64,000 nucleotides of DNA, from the NCBI RefSeq assembly GCF_014268755.2, contig NZ_CP077093.1, forward strand, positions 5,546,501 to 5,610,500, in the 5' to 3' direction. The notes under the pieces were generated by a model that searched no databases, had not been told where the DNA came from, and saw only the letters and a program-made list of their open reading frames with translations. How positions within the stretch are numbered: the first letter of the stretch is position 1; the number at the start of each line of letters is the position of its first letter. The position numbers were made by a program, and so were the translations under genes. The DNA comes from Pseudomonas vanderleydeniana (GTDB lineage: Bacteria; Pseudomonadota; Gammaproteobacteria; Pseudomonadales; Pseudomonadaceae). Positions 14,085 to 24,748 of the stretch are shown here, one piece after another.

Positions 14085-16454
14085 CTACGCCTGGCCTTCA
14101 GCCAGGAAGAACCAGGTTTCCAGCACGGTATCCGGGTTCAGCGACACACTTTCGATGCCCTGTTCCATCAGCCAGCGGGCCAGGTCCGGGTGGTCGGATG
14201 GGCCCTGGCCACAGATGCCGATGTACTTGCCGGCCTTGTTGCAGGCCTGGATCGCGTTGGACAACAGCTTCTTCACCGCCGGGTTACGCTCGTCGAACAG
14301 GTGCGCGATGATCCCCGAGTCGCGGTCCAGGCCCAGGGTCAGCTGGGTCAGGTCGTTGGAGCCGATGGAGAAACCGTCGAAGTGCTCGAGGAACTCGTCG
14401 GCCAGGATCGCGTTGGACGGCAGTTCGCACATCATGATCACGCGCAGGCCGTCCTGGCCGCGGGCCAGGCCGTTGGCCGCCAGCAGCTCGACCACCTGGC
14501 TGGCTTCGCCCAGGGTGCGCACGAACGGCACCATGATCTCGACGTTGGTCAGGCCCATCTCGTTGCGCACGCGCTTGAGCGCACGGCACTCGAGCTCGAA
14601 GCAGTCACGGAACGACTCGCTGATGTAGCGCGAGGCGCCGCGGAAGCCCAGCATCGGGTTTTCTTCTTCCGGCTCGTAGAGCTTGCCGCCGATCAGGTTG
14701 GCGTATTCGTTGGACTTGAAGTCCGACAGGCGCACGATGACCTTCTTCGGCCAGAACGCTGCGGCCAGGGTGCTGATGCCCTCCACCAGCTTCTCGACAT
14801 AGAAGCCGACCGGATCGTCGTAGCCGGCGATGCGCTTGTCGACGCTTTCCTTGATGTCCAGCGGCAGGCCGGCGTAGTTCAGCAGCGCCTTGGGGTGCAC
14901 GCCGATCATGCGGTTGATGATGAATTCCAGGCGGGCCAGGCCCACGCCGGCGTTCGGCAACTGCGCGAAATCGAACGCGCGGTCCGGGTTGCCGACGTTC
15001 ATCATGATCTTGAACGGCAGCTCCGGCATGGCGTCGACGGAGTTCTTCTTGATGTCGAAGCCCAGCTCGCCTTCGAAGATGTAGCCGGTGTCGCCTTCGG
15101 CACAGGAAACGGTCACGCCCTGGCCGTCCTTGAGCAGTTCGGTGGCGTTGCCGCAACCGACGACCGCCGGAATCCCCAGTTCACGGGCGATGATCGCCGC
15201 GTGGCAGGTACGGCCGCCGCGGTTGGTGACGATGGCGCTGGCGCGCTTCATCACCGGTTCCCAGTCCGGGTCGGTCATGTCGGACACCAGCACGTCGCCG
15301 ACCTGGACCTTGTCCATCTCGGTCACGTCGCGAATGATGCGGACCTTGCCGGCACCGATGCGCTGGCCGATGGCCCGGCCTTCGACCAGCACGGTGCCCT
15401 TTTCCTTGAGCAGGTAGCGTTCCATGACGTTGGCGCTGGCGCGGCTCTTCACGGTTTCAGGACGAGCCTGCACAATGTACAGCTTGCCGTCGTCACCGTC
15501 CTTGGCCCACTCGATGTCCATCGGGCACTGGTAGTGCTTCTCGATGATCATCGCCTGCTTGGCCAGCTCGCTGACTTCGGCGTCGGTCAGGCAGAAACGC
15601 GCGCGATCGGCCTTGTCGACCTCGACGGTCTTGACCGAACGACCGGCCTTGGCCTCGTCGCCGTAGATCATCTTGATCGCCTTGCTGCCCAGGTTGCGGC
15701 GCAGGATCGCCGGGCGGCCGGCGCTCAGGGTGCTCTTGTGGACGTAGAACTCGTCCGGGTTCACCGCGCCCTGCACGACGGTTTCACCCAGGCCGTAGGC
15801 GCCGGTGATGAACACCACGTCACGGAAGCCCGACTCGGTGTCGAGGGTGAACATCACGCCGGCGGTGCCGGTTTCCGAACGGACCATGCGCTGCACGCCG
15901 GCCGACAGGGCGACCAGCTTGTGGTCGAAGCCCTGGTGCACGCGGTAGGAAATGGCGCGGTCGTTGAACAGCGAGGCGAACACTTCCTTGGCCGCGCGGA
16001 TGACGTTGTCCACGCCGCGGATGTTCAGGAAGGTTTCCTGCTGGCCGGCGAAGGAGGCGTCCGGCAGGTCTTCGGCGGTCGCCGAGGAACGTACGGCCAC
16101 GGCCATGTCCGGGTTGCCGGCCGACAGGGCGGCGAAGGCGGTGCGGATTTCGCTGTTGAGGCGCTCGGGGAACTCGGCTTCCATGATCCACTGGCGGATC
16201 TGGGCGCCGGTCCTGGCCAGGGCGTTGACGTCATCGACGTCCAGCGCGTCGAGCGCGGCGTGGATGCGGTCGTTCAGGCCACTCTGTTCGAGAAAATCGC
16301 GATACGCCTGAGCCGTAGTGGCAAAGCCGCCGGGAACCGACACGCCGGCGCCCGCGAGGTTACTGATCATCTCGCCAAGGGATGCGTTCTTGCCCCCTAC
16401 GTGCTCCACATCATGGACGCCGAGCTTATCGAGGGAAACTACGTACTCTACCAA
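14085..16454 (-). CDS. ppsA: Phosphoenolpyruvate synthase
   Basis: A 789-residue cytosolic enzyme that makes PEP, AMP and phosphate from pyruvate and ATP for gluconeogenesis. The N-terminal ATP-grasp domain (1-340) shows [11 protein letters not shown] and [20 protein letters not shown]. The swivelling phosphohistidine domain shows [17 protein letters not shown] with catalytic His418. The C-terminal PEP/pyruvate domain shows [10 protein letters not shown] and the signature [20 protein letters not shown]. Full length for the family. It is divergent from ppsR, which encodes its kinase/pyrophosphorylase, with a 177-bp shared control region. Confidence 0.98.
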   Translation of the reverse strand: MVEYVVSLDKLGVHDVEHVGGKNASLGEMISNLAGAGVSVPGGFATTAQAYRDFLEQSGLNDRIHAALDALDVDDVNALARTGAQIRQWIMEAEFPERLNSEIRTAFAALSAGNPDMAVAVRSSATAEDLPDASFAGQQETFLNIRGVDNVIRAAKEVFASLFNDRAISYRVHQGFDHKLVALSAGVQRMVRSETGTAGVMFTLDTESGFRDVVFITGAYGLGETVVQGAVNPDEFYVHKSTLSAGRPAILRRNLGSKAIKMIYGDEAKAGRSVKTVEVDKADRARFCLTDAEVSELAKQAMIIEKHYQCPMDIEWAKDGDDGKLYIVQARPETVKSRASANVMERYLLKEKGTVLVEGRAIGQRIGAGKVRIIRDVTEMDKVQVGDVLVSDMTDPDWEPVMKRASAIVTNRGGRTCHAAIIARELGIPAVVGCGNATELLKDGQGVTVSCAEGDTGYIFEGELGFDIKKNSVDAMPELPFKIMMNVGNPDRAFDFAQLPNAGVGLARLEFIINRMIGVHPKALLNYAGLPLDIKESVDKRIAGYDDPVGFYVEKLVEGISTLAAAFWPKKVIVRLSDFKSNEYANLIGGKLYEPEEENPMLGFRGASRYISESFRDCFELECRALKRVRNEMGLTNVEIMVPFVRTLGEASQVVELLAANGLARGQDGLRVIMMCELPSNAILADEFLEHFDGFSIGSNDLTQLTLGLDRDSGIIAHLFDERNPAVKKLLSNAIQACNKAGKYIGICGQGPSDHPDLARWLMEQGIESVSLNPDTVLETWFFLAEGQA

Positions 16455-16631
16455 GGTGATCTCTCCACTGACTGTGTTGGATGAAGCTCAGGGCGGGCCA
16501 TGTTCAAATGGCTGGTCGATCCGCTCTGTGGCCTGGACCTGGAAAATAAGTGAGAATGCCAGCCGTTCCAGGCGGGCAAATCCTGCCTATCATATCCAAG
16601 AATCGTCATCAGCTTAAGGCCCAAGGTGCAA

Positions 16632-17450
16632 ATGAAACGATCTGCTTTCTTTATCTCCGATGGCACCGGCATCACCGCCGAAACCCTGGGTCAAAGCCTG
16701 TTGGCGCAGTTCGAAAGCATTACCTTCGCCAAATCCACGCAACCGTACATCGACAGCGTGGATAAGGCCCGGGCCATGGTCCAGAAGATCAACAGCGCCG
16801 CAGAACGGGACGGTTACCGCCCGATCATCTTCGACACCATCGTCAATCAGGACATTCGTGAGATTCTCGCGACGTCCAATGGTTTCATGATCGACATTTT
16901 TTCCACCTTCCTCGCCCCGCTGGAACAGGAACTGAGCGAGCATTCCTCCTACTCCGTGGGCAAATCCCACTCGATCGGCGGCAACTCCAACTACATGGAA
17001 CGGATCGAGGCGGTGAACTTCGCCCTCGATAACGACGACGGCGCCCGCACCCACTACTACGACAAGGCCGACCTGATCCTGGTCGGCGTGTCGCGCTGCG
17101 GCAAGACGCCGACGTGCCTGTACATGGCGATGCAGTTCGGTATCCGGGCCGCCAACTACCCGTTGACCGAGGAAGACATGGAGCGCCTGCAACTGCCGAC
17201 GGCCCTGCGCGCCCACCAGCACAAGCTGTTCGGCCTGACCATCGACCCGGACCGCCTGACCGCGATCCGCAACGAGCGCAAGCCCAACAGCCGCTACTCG
17301 AGCTATGCTCAGTGCGAATTCGAGGTACGCGAGGTGGAAAACCTGTTCCGCCGGGAAAACATCCCGCACATCAACTCCACGCATTTCTCCGTGGAAGAGA
17401 TTTCGGCGAAGATTCTCGTGGAAAAAGGCGTGGAGCGCCGGTTCAAGTAA
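16632..17450 (+). CDS. ppsR: PEP synthase regulatory protein (DUF299 kinase/pyrophosphorylase)
   Basis: A 272-residue bifunctional ADP-dependent kinase and Pi-dependent pyrophosphorylase. It inactivates PpsA by phosphorylating the active-site threonine and reactivates it. It begins [20 protein letters not shown]. The P-loop-like motif [20 protein letters not shown] is near residue 150, and the C-terminus has the usual [23 protein letters not shown] six bases upstream extends the frame by two codons, but AAGG at 16623-16626 favours ATG 16632. Divergent to its target gene ppsA. Confidence 0.96.
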   Translation: MKRSAFFISDGTGITAETLGQSLLAQFESITFAKSTQPYIDSVDKARAMVQKINSAAERDGYRPIIFDTIVNQDIREILATSNGFMIDIFSTFLAPLEQELSEHSSYSVGKSHSIGGNSNYMERIEAVNFALDNDDGARTHYYDKADLILVGVSRCGKTPTCLYMAMQFGIRAANYPLTEEDMERLQLPTALRAHQHKLFGLTIDPDRLTAIRNERKPNSRYSSYAQCEFEVREVENLFRRENIPHINSTHFSVEEISAKILVEKGVERRFK

Positions 17451-17463
17451 GGATCCGAAAGGT

Positions 17464-17507
17464 GTGGGAGCAGGGACGGCCTATTCGCGGGCAAGCCCGG
17501 CTCCCAC
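17464..17507. repeat. Degenerate REP element
   Basis: GTGGGAG at 17464-17470 and CTCCCAC at 17501-17507 frame a GC-rich palindrome containing CGCGGGCAAGCCCGG. It lies in the 136-bp gap between the convergent ppsR and prpF genes and could act as a weak bidirectional transcript end. Confidence 0.7.
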
Positions 17508-17586
17508 AGGGGCGAGCGATCCTTGCAGGCGCCGGGCTTGTCGGGCGCCGAACCGCCGCGAATGCGGTTGACCTGATACCCCCGAT

Positions 17587-18777
17587 CTAGAAGGCGTCGC
17601 CCGGCACCCGCACCCAGCCTTCCATCAGCACCCGCGCGCTGCGGCTCATGATGGCCTTGACCACGGTCCATTCACCGTCGGCCTGGGTGGCCTCGGCACC
17701 GACCCGCAGGGTTCCCGACGGGTGGCCGAAACGCACCGAACTGCGCTCGCCGCCGCCCGCCGCCAGGTTCACCAACGTCCCGGGAATCGCCGCCGCCGTG
17801 CCGATGGCCACCGCCGCGGTGCCCATCATGGCGTGGTGCAGCTTGCCCATCGACAGCGCCCGTACCAGCAGGTCCAGGTCACCGGCCGCCACCGCCTTGC
17901 CACTTGATGCGGTGTAGCTGGCTGGCGGTGCGACGAAGGCGACCTTCGGCGTGTGCTGGCGCTTGGCCGCTTCGTCGATACGGTCGATCAACCCCATGCG
18001 CAGCGCCCCGTAGGCACGAATGGTCTCGAAGCGTGCCAGGGCCTTGGGATCACTGTTGATATCGCCCTGCAACTCGGTGCCGGTGTAGCCGATGTCCGCG
18101 GCATTGACGAAGATCGTCGGAATCCCGGCATTGATCAGGGTCGCCTTGAAGGTACCGACACCCGGAACCTCCAGGTCATCCACCAGGTTGCCGGTGGGGA
18201 ACATCGAACCGCCAGCGCCCTCCTCCTCGGCCGCCGGGTCCATGAACTCGAGTTGCACCTCGGCGGCGGGAAACGTCACGCCATCGAGTTCGAAGTCGCC
18301 GGTTTCCTGGACCTGGCCGTCAGTGATCGGCACATGGGCGATGATGGTCTTGCCGATGTTCACCTGCCAGATCCGCACCACCGCCACGCCATTGCGCGGA
18401 ACCCGCGCGGCATCGACCAGGCCGGCACTGATGGCGAACGAGCCCACTGCGGCCGACAGGTTGCCGCAGTTGCCGCTCCAGTCGATGAACGGCTTGTCGA
18501 TCGACACCTGGCCGAACAGGTAGTCGACATCGTGACCGGCCTTGATGCTGCGCGACAGGATCACCGTCTTGCTGGTGCTGGAGGTCGCCCCCCCCATGCC
18601 ATCGATCTGCTTTTCATAGGGATCGGGGCTGCCGATCACCCGCAGCAGCAGCGCGTCGCGTGCCGCGCCGGGCAACTGCGCGGCCTCGGGCAGGTCGCTG
18701 AGGTTGAAGAACACCCCCTTGCTGGTACCACCACGCATGTAGGTGGCGGGGATTCTGATTTGTGCGGCGTGGGTCAT
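17587..18777 (-). CDS. prpF: PrpF, 2-methylaconitate cis-trans isomerase
   Basis: A 396-residue diaminopimelate-epimerase-like fold enzyme that isomerises the 2-methylaconitate made by AcnD, so that aconitase can hydrate it. Motifs include ATYMRGGTSKGVFFNLSDLP at the N-terminus and DWSGNCGNLSAAVGSFAI (conserved Asn-Cys-Gly-Asn) near residue 105. The C-terminal GHPSGTLRVGAE carries a second conserved Gly-His-Pro. AGGAGG precedes ATG 18777. It is the last gene of the prp operon here; no prpD follows, and ppsR is convergent. Confidence 0.95.
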   Translation of the reverse strand: MTHAAQIRIPATYMRGGTSKGVFFNLSDLPEAAQLPGAARDALLLRVIGSPDPYEKQIDGMGGATSSTSKTVILSRSIKAGHDVDYLFGQVSIDKPFIDWSGNCGNLSAAVGSFAISAGLVDAARVPRNGVAVVRIWQVNIGKTIIAHVPITDGQVQETGDFELDGVTFPAAEVQLEFMDPAAEEEGAGGSMFPTGNLVDDLEVPGVGTFKATLINAGIPTIFVNAADIGYTGTELQGDINSDPKALARFETIRAYGALRMGLIDRIDEAAKRQHTPKVAFVAPPASYTASSGKAVAAGDLDLLVRALSMGKLHHAMMGTAAVAIGTAAAIPGTLVNLAAGGGERSSVRFGHPSGTLRVGAEATQADGEWTVVKAIMSRSARVLMEGWVRVPGDAF

Positions 18778-18860
18778 GAAGCCTCCTGCGGGGCCTGCGC
18801 GCCTGGGTTGCGCGGCAGGACCGGAATGGGTTCGCATTGCCATGGCCGCCACCCCGCCCC

Positions 18861-18949
18861 GTGGGAGCCGGATTCATCCGCGAAGAACGATAACGCAGCC
18901 ATCCGGTATGACCGCGTTGCCTGGTTCGCGGATGAATCCGGCTCCCACA
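18861..18949. repeat. Inverted REP pair (REPIN), family 1
   Basis: GTGGGAGCCGGATTCATCC begins at 18861 and its reverse complement ends at 18949, with a 41-bp spacer. Located between acnD and prpF, inside the operon. Confidence 0.9.
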
Positions 18950-18976
18950 GGGCGGAGCAGTTGCCGTTTTCTTCTG

Positions 18977-21571
18977 TCAGCGTGCGCTCGCCGACTGGAG
19001 GAAGTCCTGCGCAAAACGCTGCAGCACACCGCCCGCCTCGTAGATCGAGACCTCTTCGGCGGTATCCAGCCTGCAGGTCACTGGCACCTCGACACGCTCG
19101 CCGTCCCTGCGCCGGATGACCAGGGTCAGGGTCGCCCGCGGCGTACGCTCGCCGATCACGTCGAACGTCTCGGTGCCGTCGATGCCAAGGGTCTTGCGAT
19201 CGGTGCCCGGCTTGAACTCCAGCGGCAACACGCCCATGCCGACCAGGTTGGTCCGGTGGATGCGCTCGAAGCCTTCGGCGACGATCGCCTCGACCCCCGC
19301 CAGCCGGACGCCCTTGGCCGCCCAGTCACGGGACGAACCCTGGCCGTAGTCGGCGCCGGCGATGATGATCAAGGACTGCTTGCGGTCCATGTAGGTCTCG
19401 ATGGCTTCCCACATGCGCATGACCTGGCCTTCCGGCTCGACCCGCGCCAGGGAGCCCTGCTTGACCTTGCCGTTCTCCTGAACCATTTCGTTGAACAGTT
19501 TCGGGTTGGCGAACGTCGCGCGCTGGGCAGTGAGGTGGTCGCCGCGGTGGGTGGCGTAGGAGTTGAAGTCCTCCTCCGGCAGGCCCATTTTCGCCAGGTA
19601 CTCACCGGCCGCACTGTCCAGCAGGATAGCGTTGGACGGCGACAGGTGATCGGTGGTGATGTTGTCCGGCAGCACCGCCAGCGGGCGCATGCCCTTGAGC
19701 GGTCGGGCCCCGGCCAGGGCGCCTTCCCAGTACGGCGGACGACGGATATAGGTGCTCATCGGCCGCCAGTCATAGAGCGGCTCGACCTTCGGACCGTTGT
19801 CCTCGTGAATGGCGAACATCGGCGTATAGACCTTGCGGAACTGCTCCGGCTTGACCGAAGCCTTGACCATTGCATCGATTTCCTCGTCGCTCGGCCAGAT
19901 GTCCTTGAGGCGGATTTCCTGGCCGTCGGCATCGCGCCCCAGCACGTCCTTCTCGATATCGAAACGGATGGTCCCGGCAATCGCGTAGGCCACCACCAGC
20001 GGCGGTGACGCCAGGAATGCCTGCTTGGCGTACGGATGGATACGCCCGTCGAAGTTGCGGTTACCGGAGAGCACCGCCGTGGCGTAGAGGTCACGATCGA
20101 TGATTTCCTGCTGGATCACCGGGTCCAGCGCGCCGGACATGCCGTTGCAGGTGGTGCAGGCGAAGGCCACCACGCCAAAGCCCAGTTGCTCCAGTTCCTG
20201 GGTCAAGCCGGCTTCATCCAGGTACAGCGCAACCGCCCGGGAGCCCGGCGCCAGCGACGACTTGACCCACGGCTTGCGGGTCAGGCCCAGCCTGTTGGCG
20301 TTGCGCGCCAGCAGGCCGGCGGCGATGACGTTGCGCGGGTTGCTGGTGTTGGTGCAACTGGTGATGGCGGCGATGATCACCGCGCCGTCGGGCATCTGCC
20401 CCGGCACTTCGCTCCACTGCCCGGCGATGCCCTTGGCCGCCAGGTCGCTGGTGGCGACGCGGGCATGCGGGTTGCTGGGGCCGGCCATGTTGCGCACCAC
20501 CGAAGACAGGTCGAACTGCAGGCCGCGCTCGTACTGCACGCCCTGGAGGCTGTCGGCCCACAGGCCACTCTCGCGGGCGTAGGTTTCGACCAGTTGCACC
20601 TGCGCATCCTCACGACCGGTGAGCTTCAGGTAGTCGATGGTCTGCTGGTCGATGTAGAACATCGCCGCCGTGGCGCCGTACTCCGGGGCCATGTTGGAGA
20701 TAGTCGCACGGTCGCCCAGGGTCAGCGCACTGGCGCCTTCGCCGAAGAACTCCAGGTAGGCCCCGACCACCTTCTGCTTGCGCAGGAACTCGGTCAGCGC
20801 CAGCACCATGTCGGTAGCGGTGATACCCGGTTGCAACTTGCCGGTCAGCTCGACGCCAACGATCTCCGGCAGGCGCATCCAGGAAGCACGACCCAGCATC
20901 ACGCTCTCGGCTTCCAGGCCGCCGACACCGATGGCGATCACGCCCAGCGCATCGACGTGCGGGGTGTGGCTGTCGGTACCGACGCAGGTATCGGGGAAGG
21001 CCACGCCGTCACGCGCCTGGATCACCGGGGACATCTTCTCCAGGTTGATCTGGTGCATGATGCCGTTGCCCGGCGGGATCACGTCGACGTTCTTGAACGC
21101 CTTCTTGGTCCAGTCGATGAAGTGGAAACGATCCTCGTTGCGACGGTCCTCGATGGCGCGGTTCTTGGCGAACGCATCCGGATCGAAACCACCGCATTCC
21201 ACCGCCAGCGAGTGGTCGACGATCAGTTGGGTCGGTACCACCGGGTTGACCTGGGCCGGATCACCGCCCTGGGAGGCAATGGCATCCCGCAGGCCGGCCA
21301 GGTCGACCAGCGCGGTCTGGCCGAGGATGTCGTGGCAGACCACGCGGGCCGGGAACCAGGGAAAATCCAGGTCGCGCTTGCGTTCGATCAGTTGCTTGAG
21401 GGAGTCGGTCAGCGTCGCCGGCTCGCAGCGCCGCACCAGGTTCTCAGCCAGGACGCGGGAGGTGTAGGGCAGCGTGGCGTAGGCCCCGGGCTGGATCGCA
21501 TCGACCGCCGCACGGGCATCGAAGAAGTCCAGGTGACTGCCGGGCAACGGTTTACGGTATTGGGTATTCAT
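18977..21571 (-). CDS. acnD: AcnD, Fe/S-dependent 2-methylcitrate dehydratase
   Basis: An 864-residue aconitase-like enzyme converting 2-methylcitrate to 2-methylaconitate. The [4Fe-4S] cysteines are visible in AAITSCTNTSNPRNVIA (near residue 425) and VAFACTTCNGMSGALDP (near 490). The substrate-binding swivel domain includes GADYGQGSSRDWAAKGVRLA near residue 775. In AcnD-type organisms this enzyme plus PrpF replaces PrpD. ATG 21571 (MNTQYRKPLPGSHLDFFDAR) is the family start; the upstream frame to 21610 lacks support. It lies between prpC and prpF, separated from prpC by a REP pair. Confidence 0.96.
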   Translation of the reverse strand: MNTQYRKPLPGSHLDFFDARAAVDAIQPGAYATLPYTSRVLAENLVRRCEPATLTDSLKQLIERKRDLDFPWFPARVVCHDILGQTALVDLAGLRDAIASQGGDPAQVNPVVPTQLIVDHSLAVECGGFDPDAFAKNRAIEDRRNEDRFHFIDWTKKAFKNVDVIPPGNGIMHQINLEKMSPVIQARDGVAFPDTCVGTDSHTPHVDALGVIAIGVGGLEAESVMLGRASWMRLPEIVGVELTGKLQPGITATDMVLALTEFLRKQKVVGAYLEFFGEGASALTLGDRATISNMAPEYGATAAMFYIDQQTIDYLKLTGREDAQVQLVETYARESGLWADSLQGVQYERGLQFDLSSVVRNMAGPSNPHARVATSDLAAKGIAGQWSEVPGQMPDGAVIIAAITSCTNTSNPRNVIAAGLLARNANRLGLTRKPWVKSSLAPGSRAVALYLDEAGLTQELEQLGFGVVAFACTTCNGMSGALDPVIQQEIIDRDLYATAVLSGNRNFDGRIHPYAKQAFLASPPLVVAYAIAGTIRFDIEKDVLGRDADGQEIRLKDIWPSDEEIDAMVKASVKPEQFRKVYTPMFAIHEDNGPKVEPLYDWRPMSTYIRRPPYWEGALAGARPLKGMRPLAVLPDNITTDHLSPSNAILLDSAAGEYLAKMGLPEEDFNSYATHRGDHLTAQRATFANPKLFNEMVQENGKVKQGSLARVEPEGQVMRMWEAIETYMDRKQSLIIIAGADYGQGSSRDWAAKGVRLAGVEAIVAEGFERIHRTNLVGMGVLPLEFKPGTDRKTLGIDGTETFDVIGERTPRATLTLVIRRRDGERVEVPVTCRLDTAEEVSIYEAGGVLQRFAQDFLQSASAR

Positions 21572-21650
21572 GGTCTGGGACTCGATCACGGTTAAGTCAG
21601 AAGCAAACACGGGCCGGCAGGGAGTTATCGGGTGAGCTTGAGGCCCCTTT

Positions 21651-21742
21651 CGCGGATAAATCCGGCTCCCACAGGGCGCATGCGTCGAACACAGATTTCA
21701 GGCCTGCCTCAAACCTGTGGGAGCCGGATTTATCCGCGAACA
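21651..21742. repeat. Inverted REP pair (REPIN), family 1
   Basis: TTCGCGGATAAATCCGGCTC begins at 21651 and its inverse ends at 21742, between prpC and acnD. The arms match the copies at 28033 and 49789. Confidence 0.9.
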
Positions 21743-21773
21743 GGGCCCGCGCCCGACTCCCACGGCCAAGGCC

Positions 21774-22901
21774 TCAGCGACGCTCGATTGGCACGAACTT
21801 GCGCTGCTCGACGCCGGTGTACTCGGCGCTCGGACGGATGATGCGGTTGTTGGCACGCTGCTCGAACACATGCGCCGCCCAGCCGGTCAGGCGCGAGCAG
21901 ACGAAGATCGGCGTGAACAGCTTGGTCGGGATACCCATGAAGTGGTACGCCGAGGCATGGTAGAAGTCGGCGTTGGGGAACAGTTTCTTCTGTTCCCACA
22001 TGGTCTTGTCGATCGCCTCGGACACCGGGAACAGCACGCTGTCACCGACTTCATCGGCGAGCTGCTTCGACCAACCCTTGATCACCTCGTTGCGCGGGTC
22101 GCTGTCCTTGTAGATCGCATGGCCGAAGCCCATGATCTTGTCCTTGCGCGCCAGCATGCCGAGGGTGCCCTCGATGGCCTCCTGGGCCGAACCATAGCGC
22201 TCGATCATCTCCATCGCCGCCTCGTTGGCACCGCCGTGCAGCGGGCCGCGCAGCGAACCGATGGCTGCGGTGACGCAGGAGAACAGGTCGGACAGGGTCG
22301 AGGCACAGACCCGTGCGGTAAAGGTCGAGGCGTTGAACTCGTGCTCCGCATAGAGGATCAGCGACACGTCCATCACCTTGCGATGCAGCTCGCTCGGCGC
22401 CTTGCCGTGCAGCAGGTGCAGGAAATGCCCGCCAAGGGACGCCTCGTCGGTCACGCAGTCGATACGCTTGCCTTCATGGCTGAAGCGATACCAGTAGCAC
22501 ATGATCGCCGGGAAGGCGGCCAGCAGGCGGTCGGTGGCTTCGTGCTGGCGGGAGAAGTCGCCCTCCGGCTCGATGTTGCCCAGGAACGAGCAGCCGGTGC
22601 GCATCACGTCCATCGGGTGGGCATCGGCCGGTATGCGCTCGAGCACCTCTTTCAGCGCCTGGGGCAGGTCGCGCAGGGTGCGCAGCTTGCCCATGTAGGC
22701 CGCCAGCTCGGTGGCGTTGGGCAGCTCGCCGTACAGCAGCAGGTAGGCGACCTCCTCGAAGCGCGCCTCGGCCGCCAGCTCACGCACGTCATAACCACGA
22801 TAGGTCAGACCGGCACCAGCCTGGCCCACGGTGGACAGGGCGGTTTGTCCGGCGACCTGGCCACGCAGGCCGGCACCGCTCAGTACTTTTGCTTCAGCCA
22901 T
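21774..22901 (-). CDS. prpC: 2-methylcitrate synthase
   Basis: A 375-residue citrate-synthase-family enzyme condensing propionyl-CoA with oxaloacetate. Active-site regions are GSLRGPLHGGANEAAMEM (His) and MGFGHAIYKDSDPRNEVIK (His/Arg). The C-terminal AAHVFEQRANNRIIRPSAEY is typical of PrpC. GGAGAG precedes ATG 22901; a TTG at 22913 is rejected. Second enzyme gene of the prp operon, after prpB. Confidence 0.96.
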   Translation of the reverse strand: MAEAKVLSGAGLRGQVAGQTALSTVGQAGAGLTYRGYDVRELAAEARFEEVAYLLLYGELPNATELAAYMGKLRTLRDLPQALKEVLERIPADAHPMDVMRTGCSFLGNIEPEGDFSRQHEATDRLLAAFPAIMCYWYRFSHEGKRIDCVTDEASLGGHFLHLLHGKAPSELHRKVMDVSLILYAEHEFNASTFTARVCASTLSDLFSCVTAAIGSLRGPLHGGANEAAMEMIERYGSAQEAIEGTLGMLARKDKIMGFGHAIYKDSDPRNEVIKGWSKQLADEVGDSVLFPVSEAIDKTMWEQKKLFPNADFYHASAYHFMGIPTKLFTPIFVCSRLTGWAAHVFEQRANNRIIRPSAEYTGVEQRKFVPIERR

Positions 22902-22970
22902 TGCTCTCTCCAAATTCTTGTAGGTTGTCGGGGATCGGCAATTCGATCACTCAGGCTATTCAATTTTTCT

Positions 22971-23050
22971 GTGGGAGCCGGCTTGCTGGCGATGATATCG
23001 ACGCGATGCCCATGATCCACCGCGTCGCCTGGATCGCCAGCAAGCCGGCG
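22971..23050. repeat. Inverted REP pair, family 2
   Basis: GTGGGAGCCGGCTTGCTGG starts at 22971 and is answered by CCAGCAAGCCGGCGCC ending near 23050. It lies between prpB and prpC. The core GGCTTGCTGGCGAT differs from the family 1 core. Confidence 0.85.
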
Positions 23051-23057
23051 CCTGGCT

Positions 23058-23957
23058 TCAGCCCTTCTTCTGGGCGAACAACGCATCGAGCTTCTGCTCG
23101 AAGGCGTGGTAGTCGATGCGATCGTAGAGCTCCATGCGGGTCTGCATGGTGTCGATCACGTTCTGCTGGGTGCCATCGCGACGAATCGCGGTGTAGACGT
23201 TTTCCGCCGCCTTGTTCATGGCGCGGAACGCCGACAGCGGGTACAGCACCAGCGATACGTCGACGGATGCCAGCTGTTCGGTGGTGTACAGCGGCGTCGC
23301 GCCGAACTCGGTGATATTGGCCAGGATCGGCGCCTTCACCCGGTTGGCGAACAGCTTGTACATCTCCAGTTCGGTGATGGCTTCCGGGAAAATCATGTCG
23401 GCACCGGCCTCGATGCAGGCCGCTGCGCGGTCCAGCGCGGCTTCCAGGCCTTCGACCGCCAGCGCGTCGGTGCGCGCCATGATCACGAAGCTGTCGTCGA
23501 GGCGCGCGTCAACGGCCGCCTTGATGCGATCGACCATTTCCTGCTGGGAAACGATTTCCTTGTTCGGCCGGTGGCCGCAGCGCTTGGCCCCGACCTGGTC
23601 CTCGATATGGATCGCCGCCGCGCCGAACTTGCTCATCGAGCGCACGGTACGCGCGACGTTGAAGGCCGAGGAACCGAAACCGGTGTCGACATCCACCAAC
23701 AGCGGCAGGTCGCAGACATCGGTGATGCGTCGCACGTCGGTCAGCACGTCATCCAGGCCGGAGATGCCCAGGTCAGGCAGGCCGAGGGAGCCGGCCGCGA
23801 CCCCGCCACCCGACAGGTAGATCGCCTTGAAACCGGCGCGCTTGGCCAGCAGGGCGTGGTTGGCGTTGATCGTGCCGACCACCTGCAGTGGATGCTCGCT
23901 GGCGACCGCATCGCGGAAACGCTGACCGGGCGTGTTTTTGTTGGAACCCTGACTCAT
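23058..23957 (-). CDS. prpB: 2-methylisocitrate lyase
   Basis: A 299-residue PEP-mutase/isocitrate-lyase superfamily enzyme splitting 2-methylisocitrate to succinate and pyruvate. The active-site loop [18 protein letters not shown] contains the catalytic Cys near residue 127. Metal-binding residues sit in [20 protein letters not shown] and [13 protein letters not shown]. Its start overlaps the gntR stop by four bases (ATGA), so the regulator and first enzyme are translationally coupled. Confidence 0.97.
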   Translation of the reverse strand: MSQGSNKNTPGQRFRDAVASEHPLQVVGTINANHALLAKRAGFKAIYLSGGGVAAGSLGLPDLGISGLDDVLTDVRRITDVCDLPLLVDVDTGFGSSAFNVARTVRSMSKFGAAAIHIEDQVGAKRCGHRPNKEIVSQQEMVDRIKAAVDARLDDSFVIMARTDALAVEGLEAALDRAAACIEAGADMIFPEAITELEMYKLFANRVKAPILANITEFGATPLYTTEQLASVDVSLVLYPLSAFRAMNKAAENVYTAIRRDGTQQNVIDTMQTRMELYDRIDYHAFEQKLDALFAQKKG

Positions 23958-24676
23958 GACTCACCTCGTGGAGTGGCTGTCGGTTTGGCGCCGTCCTGGT
24001 AGTGACGCGCAATATTGCGTTTCGAGGCGCCGATGTGACGGCGCATCAGCAGTTCGGCCAGTTCACCATCACGATCGGCAATCGCATCGAGAATCCGATG
24101 GTGCTCGGCAAAGGCCTGGCGTGGCCGGTTGGGGGTCGCGGAAAACTGGATGCGGTACATGCGCACGAGCTGGTAGAGCTCGCCGCAGAGCATCTGGGTC
24201 AGGGTGCGGTTGCCGGCCCCCTGGATAATCCGGTAGTGGAAGTCGAAATCGCCTTCCTGCTGGTAGTAGCCGACACCCGCCTGGAACGCCGCATCGCGTT
24301 CGTGGGTATGCAGCACCTGGCGCAGTTCCTCGATCTCTTCGCGGGTCATGCGCTCGGCGGCAAGACGGCAGGCCATGCCCTCCAGGGACTCGCGGATCTC
24401 ATAGAGTTCGATCAGTTCGGCATGGCTGAGCGAAACCACCCGCGCCCCGACATGAGGCACCCGCACCAACAGGCGCTGCCCTTCCAGGCGGTGGATGGCC
24501 TCGCGCAGCGGGCCACGGCTGATACCGTAGGTGCGTGCCAGTTCCGGCTCGGAAATCTTGCTGCCCGGAGCGATCTCGCCCTTCACGATGGCAGCCTGGA
24601 TGCGCCGGAAGACGTTCTCGGAAAGCGTTTCCGAATCTTCCTGGGGAGCGGCCAGCGACTCCAGATTTTCCAGCAT
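23954..24676 (-). CDS. GntR/FCD-family regulator of the 2-methylcitrate operon
   Basis: A 240-residue cytoplasmic regulator. The N-terminal winged HTH (about residues 20-85) shows [20 protein letters not shown] and [20 protein letters not shown]. The C-terminal FCD ligand domain (about 95-220) has the metal-binding histidines in [13 protein letters not shown] and [13 protein letters not shown]. It is first in the prp operon and probably represses it, with 2-methylcitrate or a related acid as inducer. GAAGGTG upstream supports ATG 24676; the frame to 24718 is rejected. Palindromic candidate operators lie at 24749-24762 and across the start codon. Confidence 0.9.
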   Translation of the reverse strand: MLENLESLAAPQEDSETLSENVFRRIQAAIVKGEIAPGSKISEPELARTYGISRGPLREAIHRLEGQRLLVRVPHVGARVVSLSHAELIELYEIRESLEGMACRLAAERMTREEIEELRQVLHTHERDAAFQAGVGYYQQEGDFDFHYRIIQGAGNRTLTQMLCGELYQLVRMYRIQFSATPNRPRQAFAEHHRILDAIADRDGELAELLMRRHIGASKRNIARHYQDGAKPTATPRGES

Positions 24677-24686
24677 ATTGTCGACA
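24676..24686 (-). promoter_or_regulatory. Second partial GntR operator across the start codon
   Basis: TATTGTCGACA here repeats eleven of the fourteen bases of the palindrome at 24749-24762. Its position overlaps the gntR start codon, suggesting a second, weaker binding site for autoregulation. Confidence 0.4.
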
Positions 24687-24748
24687 CCTTCAAAATCAAT
24701 GACGGTAAAACTAGCCAATCAGACCAGCACAGTCAAAGAATTAATCGA

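Noticed and set aside
14004..16484. An 826-codon open frame antisense to ppsA
   Set aside because: High-GC codon usage creates long open frames opposite real genes. The translation is His/Gln/Val-rich and low in complexity, with no family resemblance, while the opposite strand is unmistakably PpsA.
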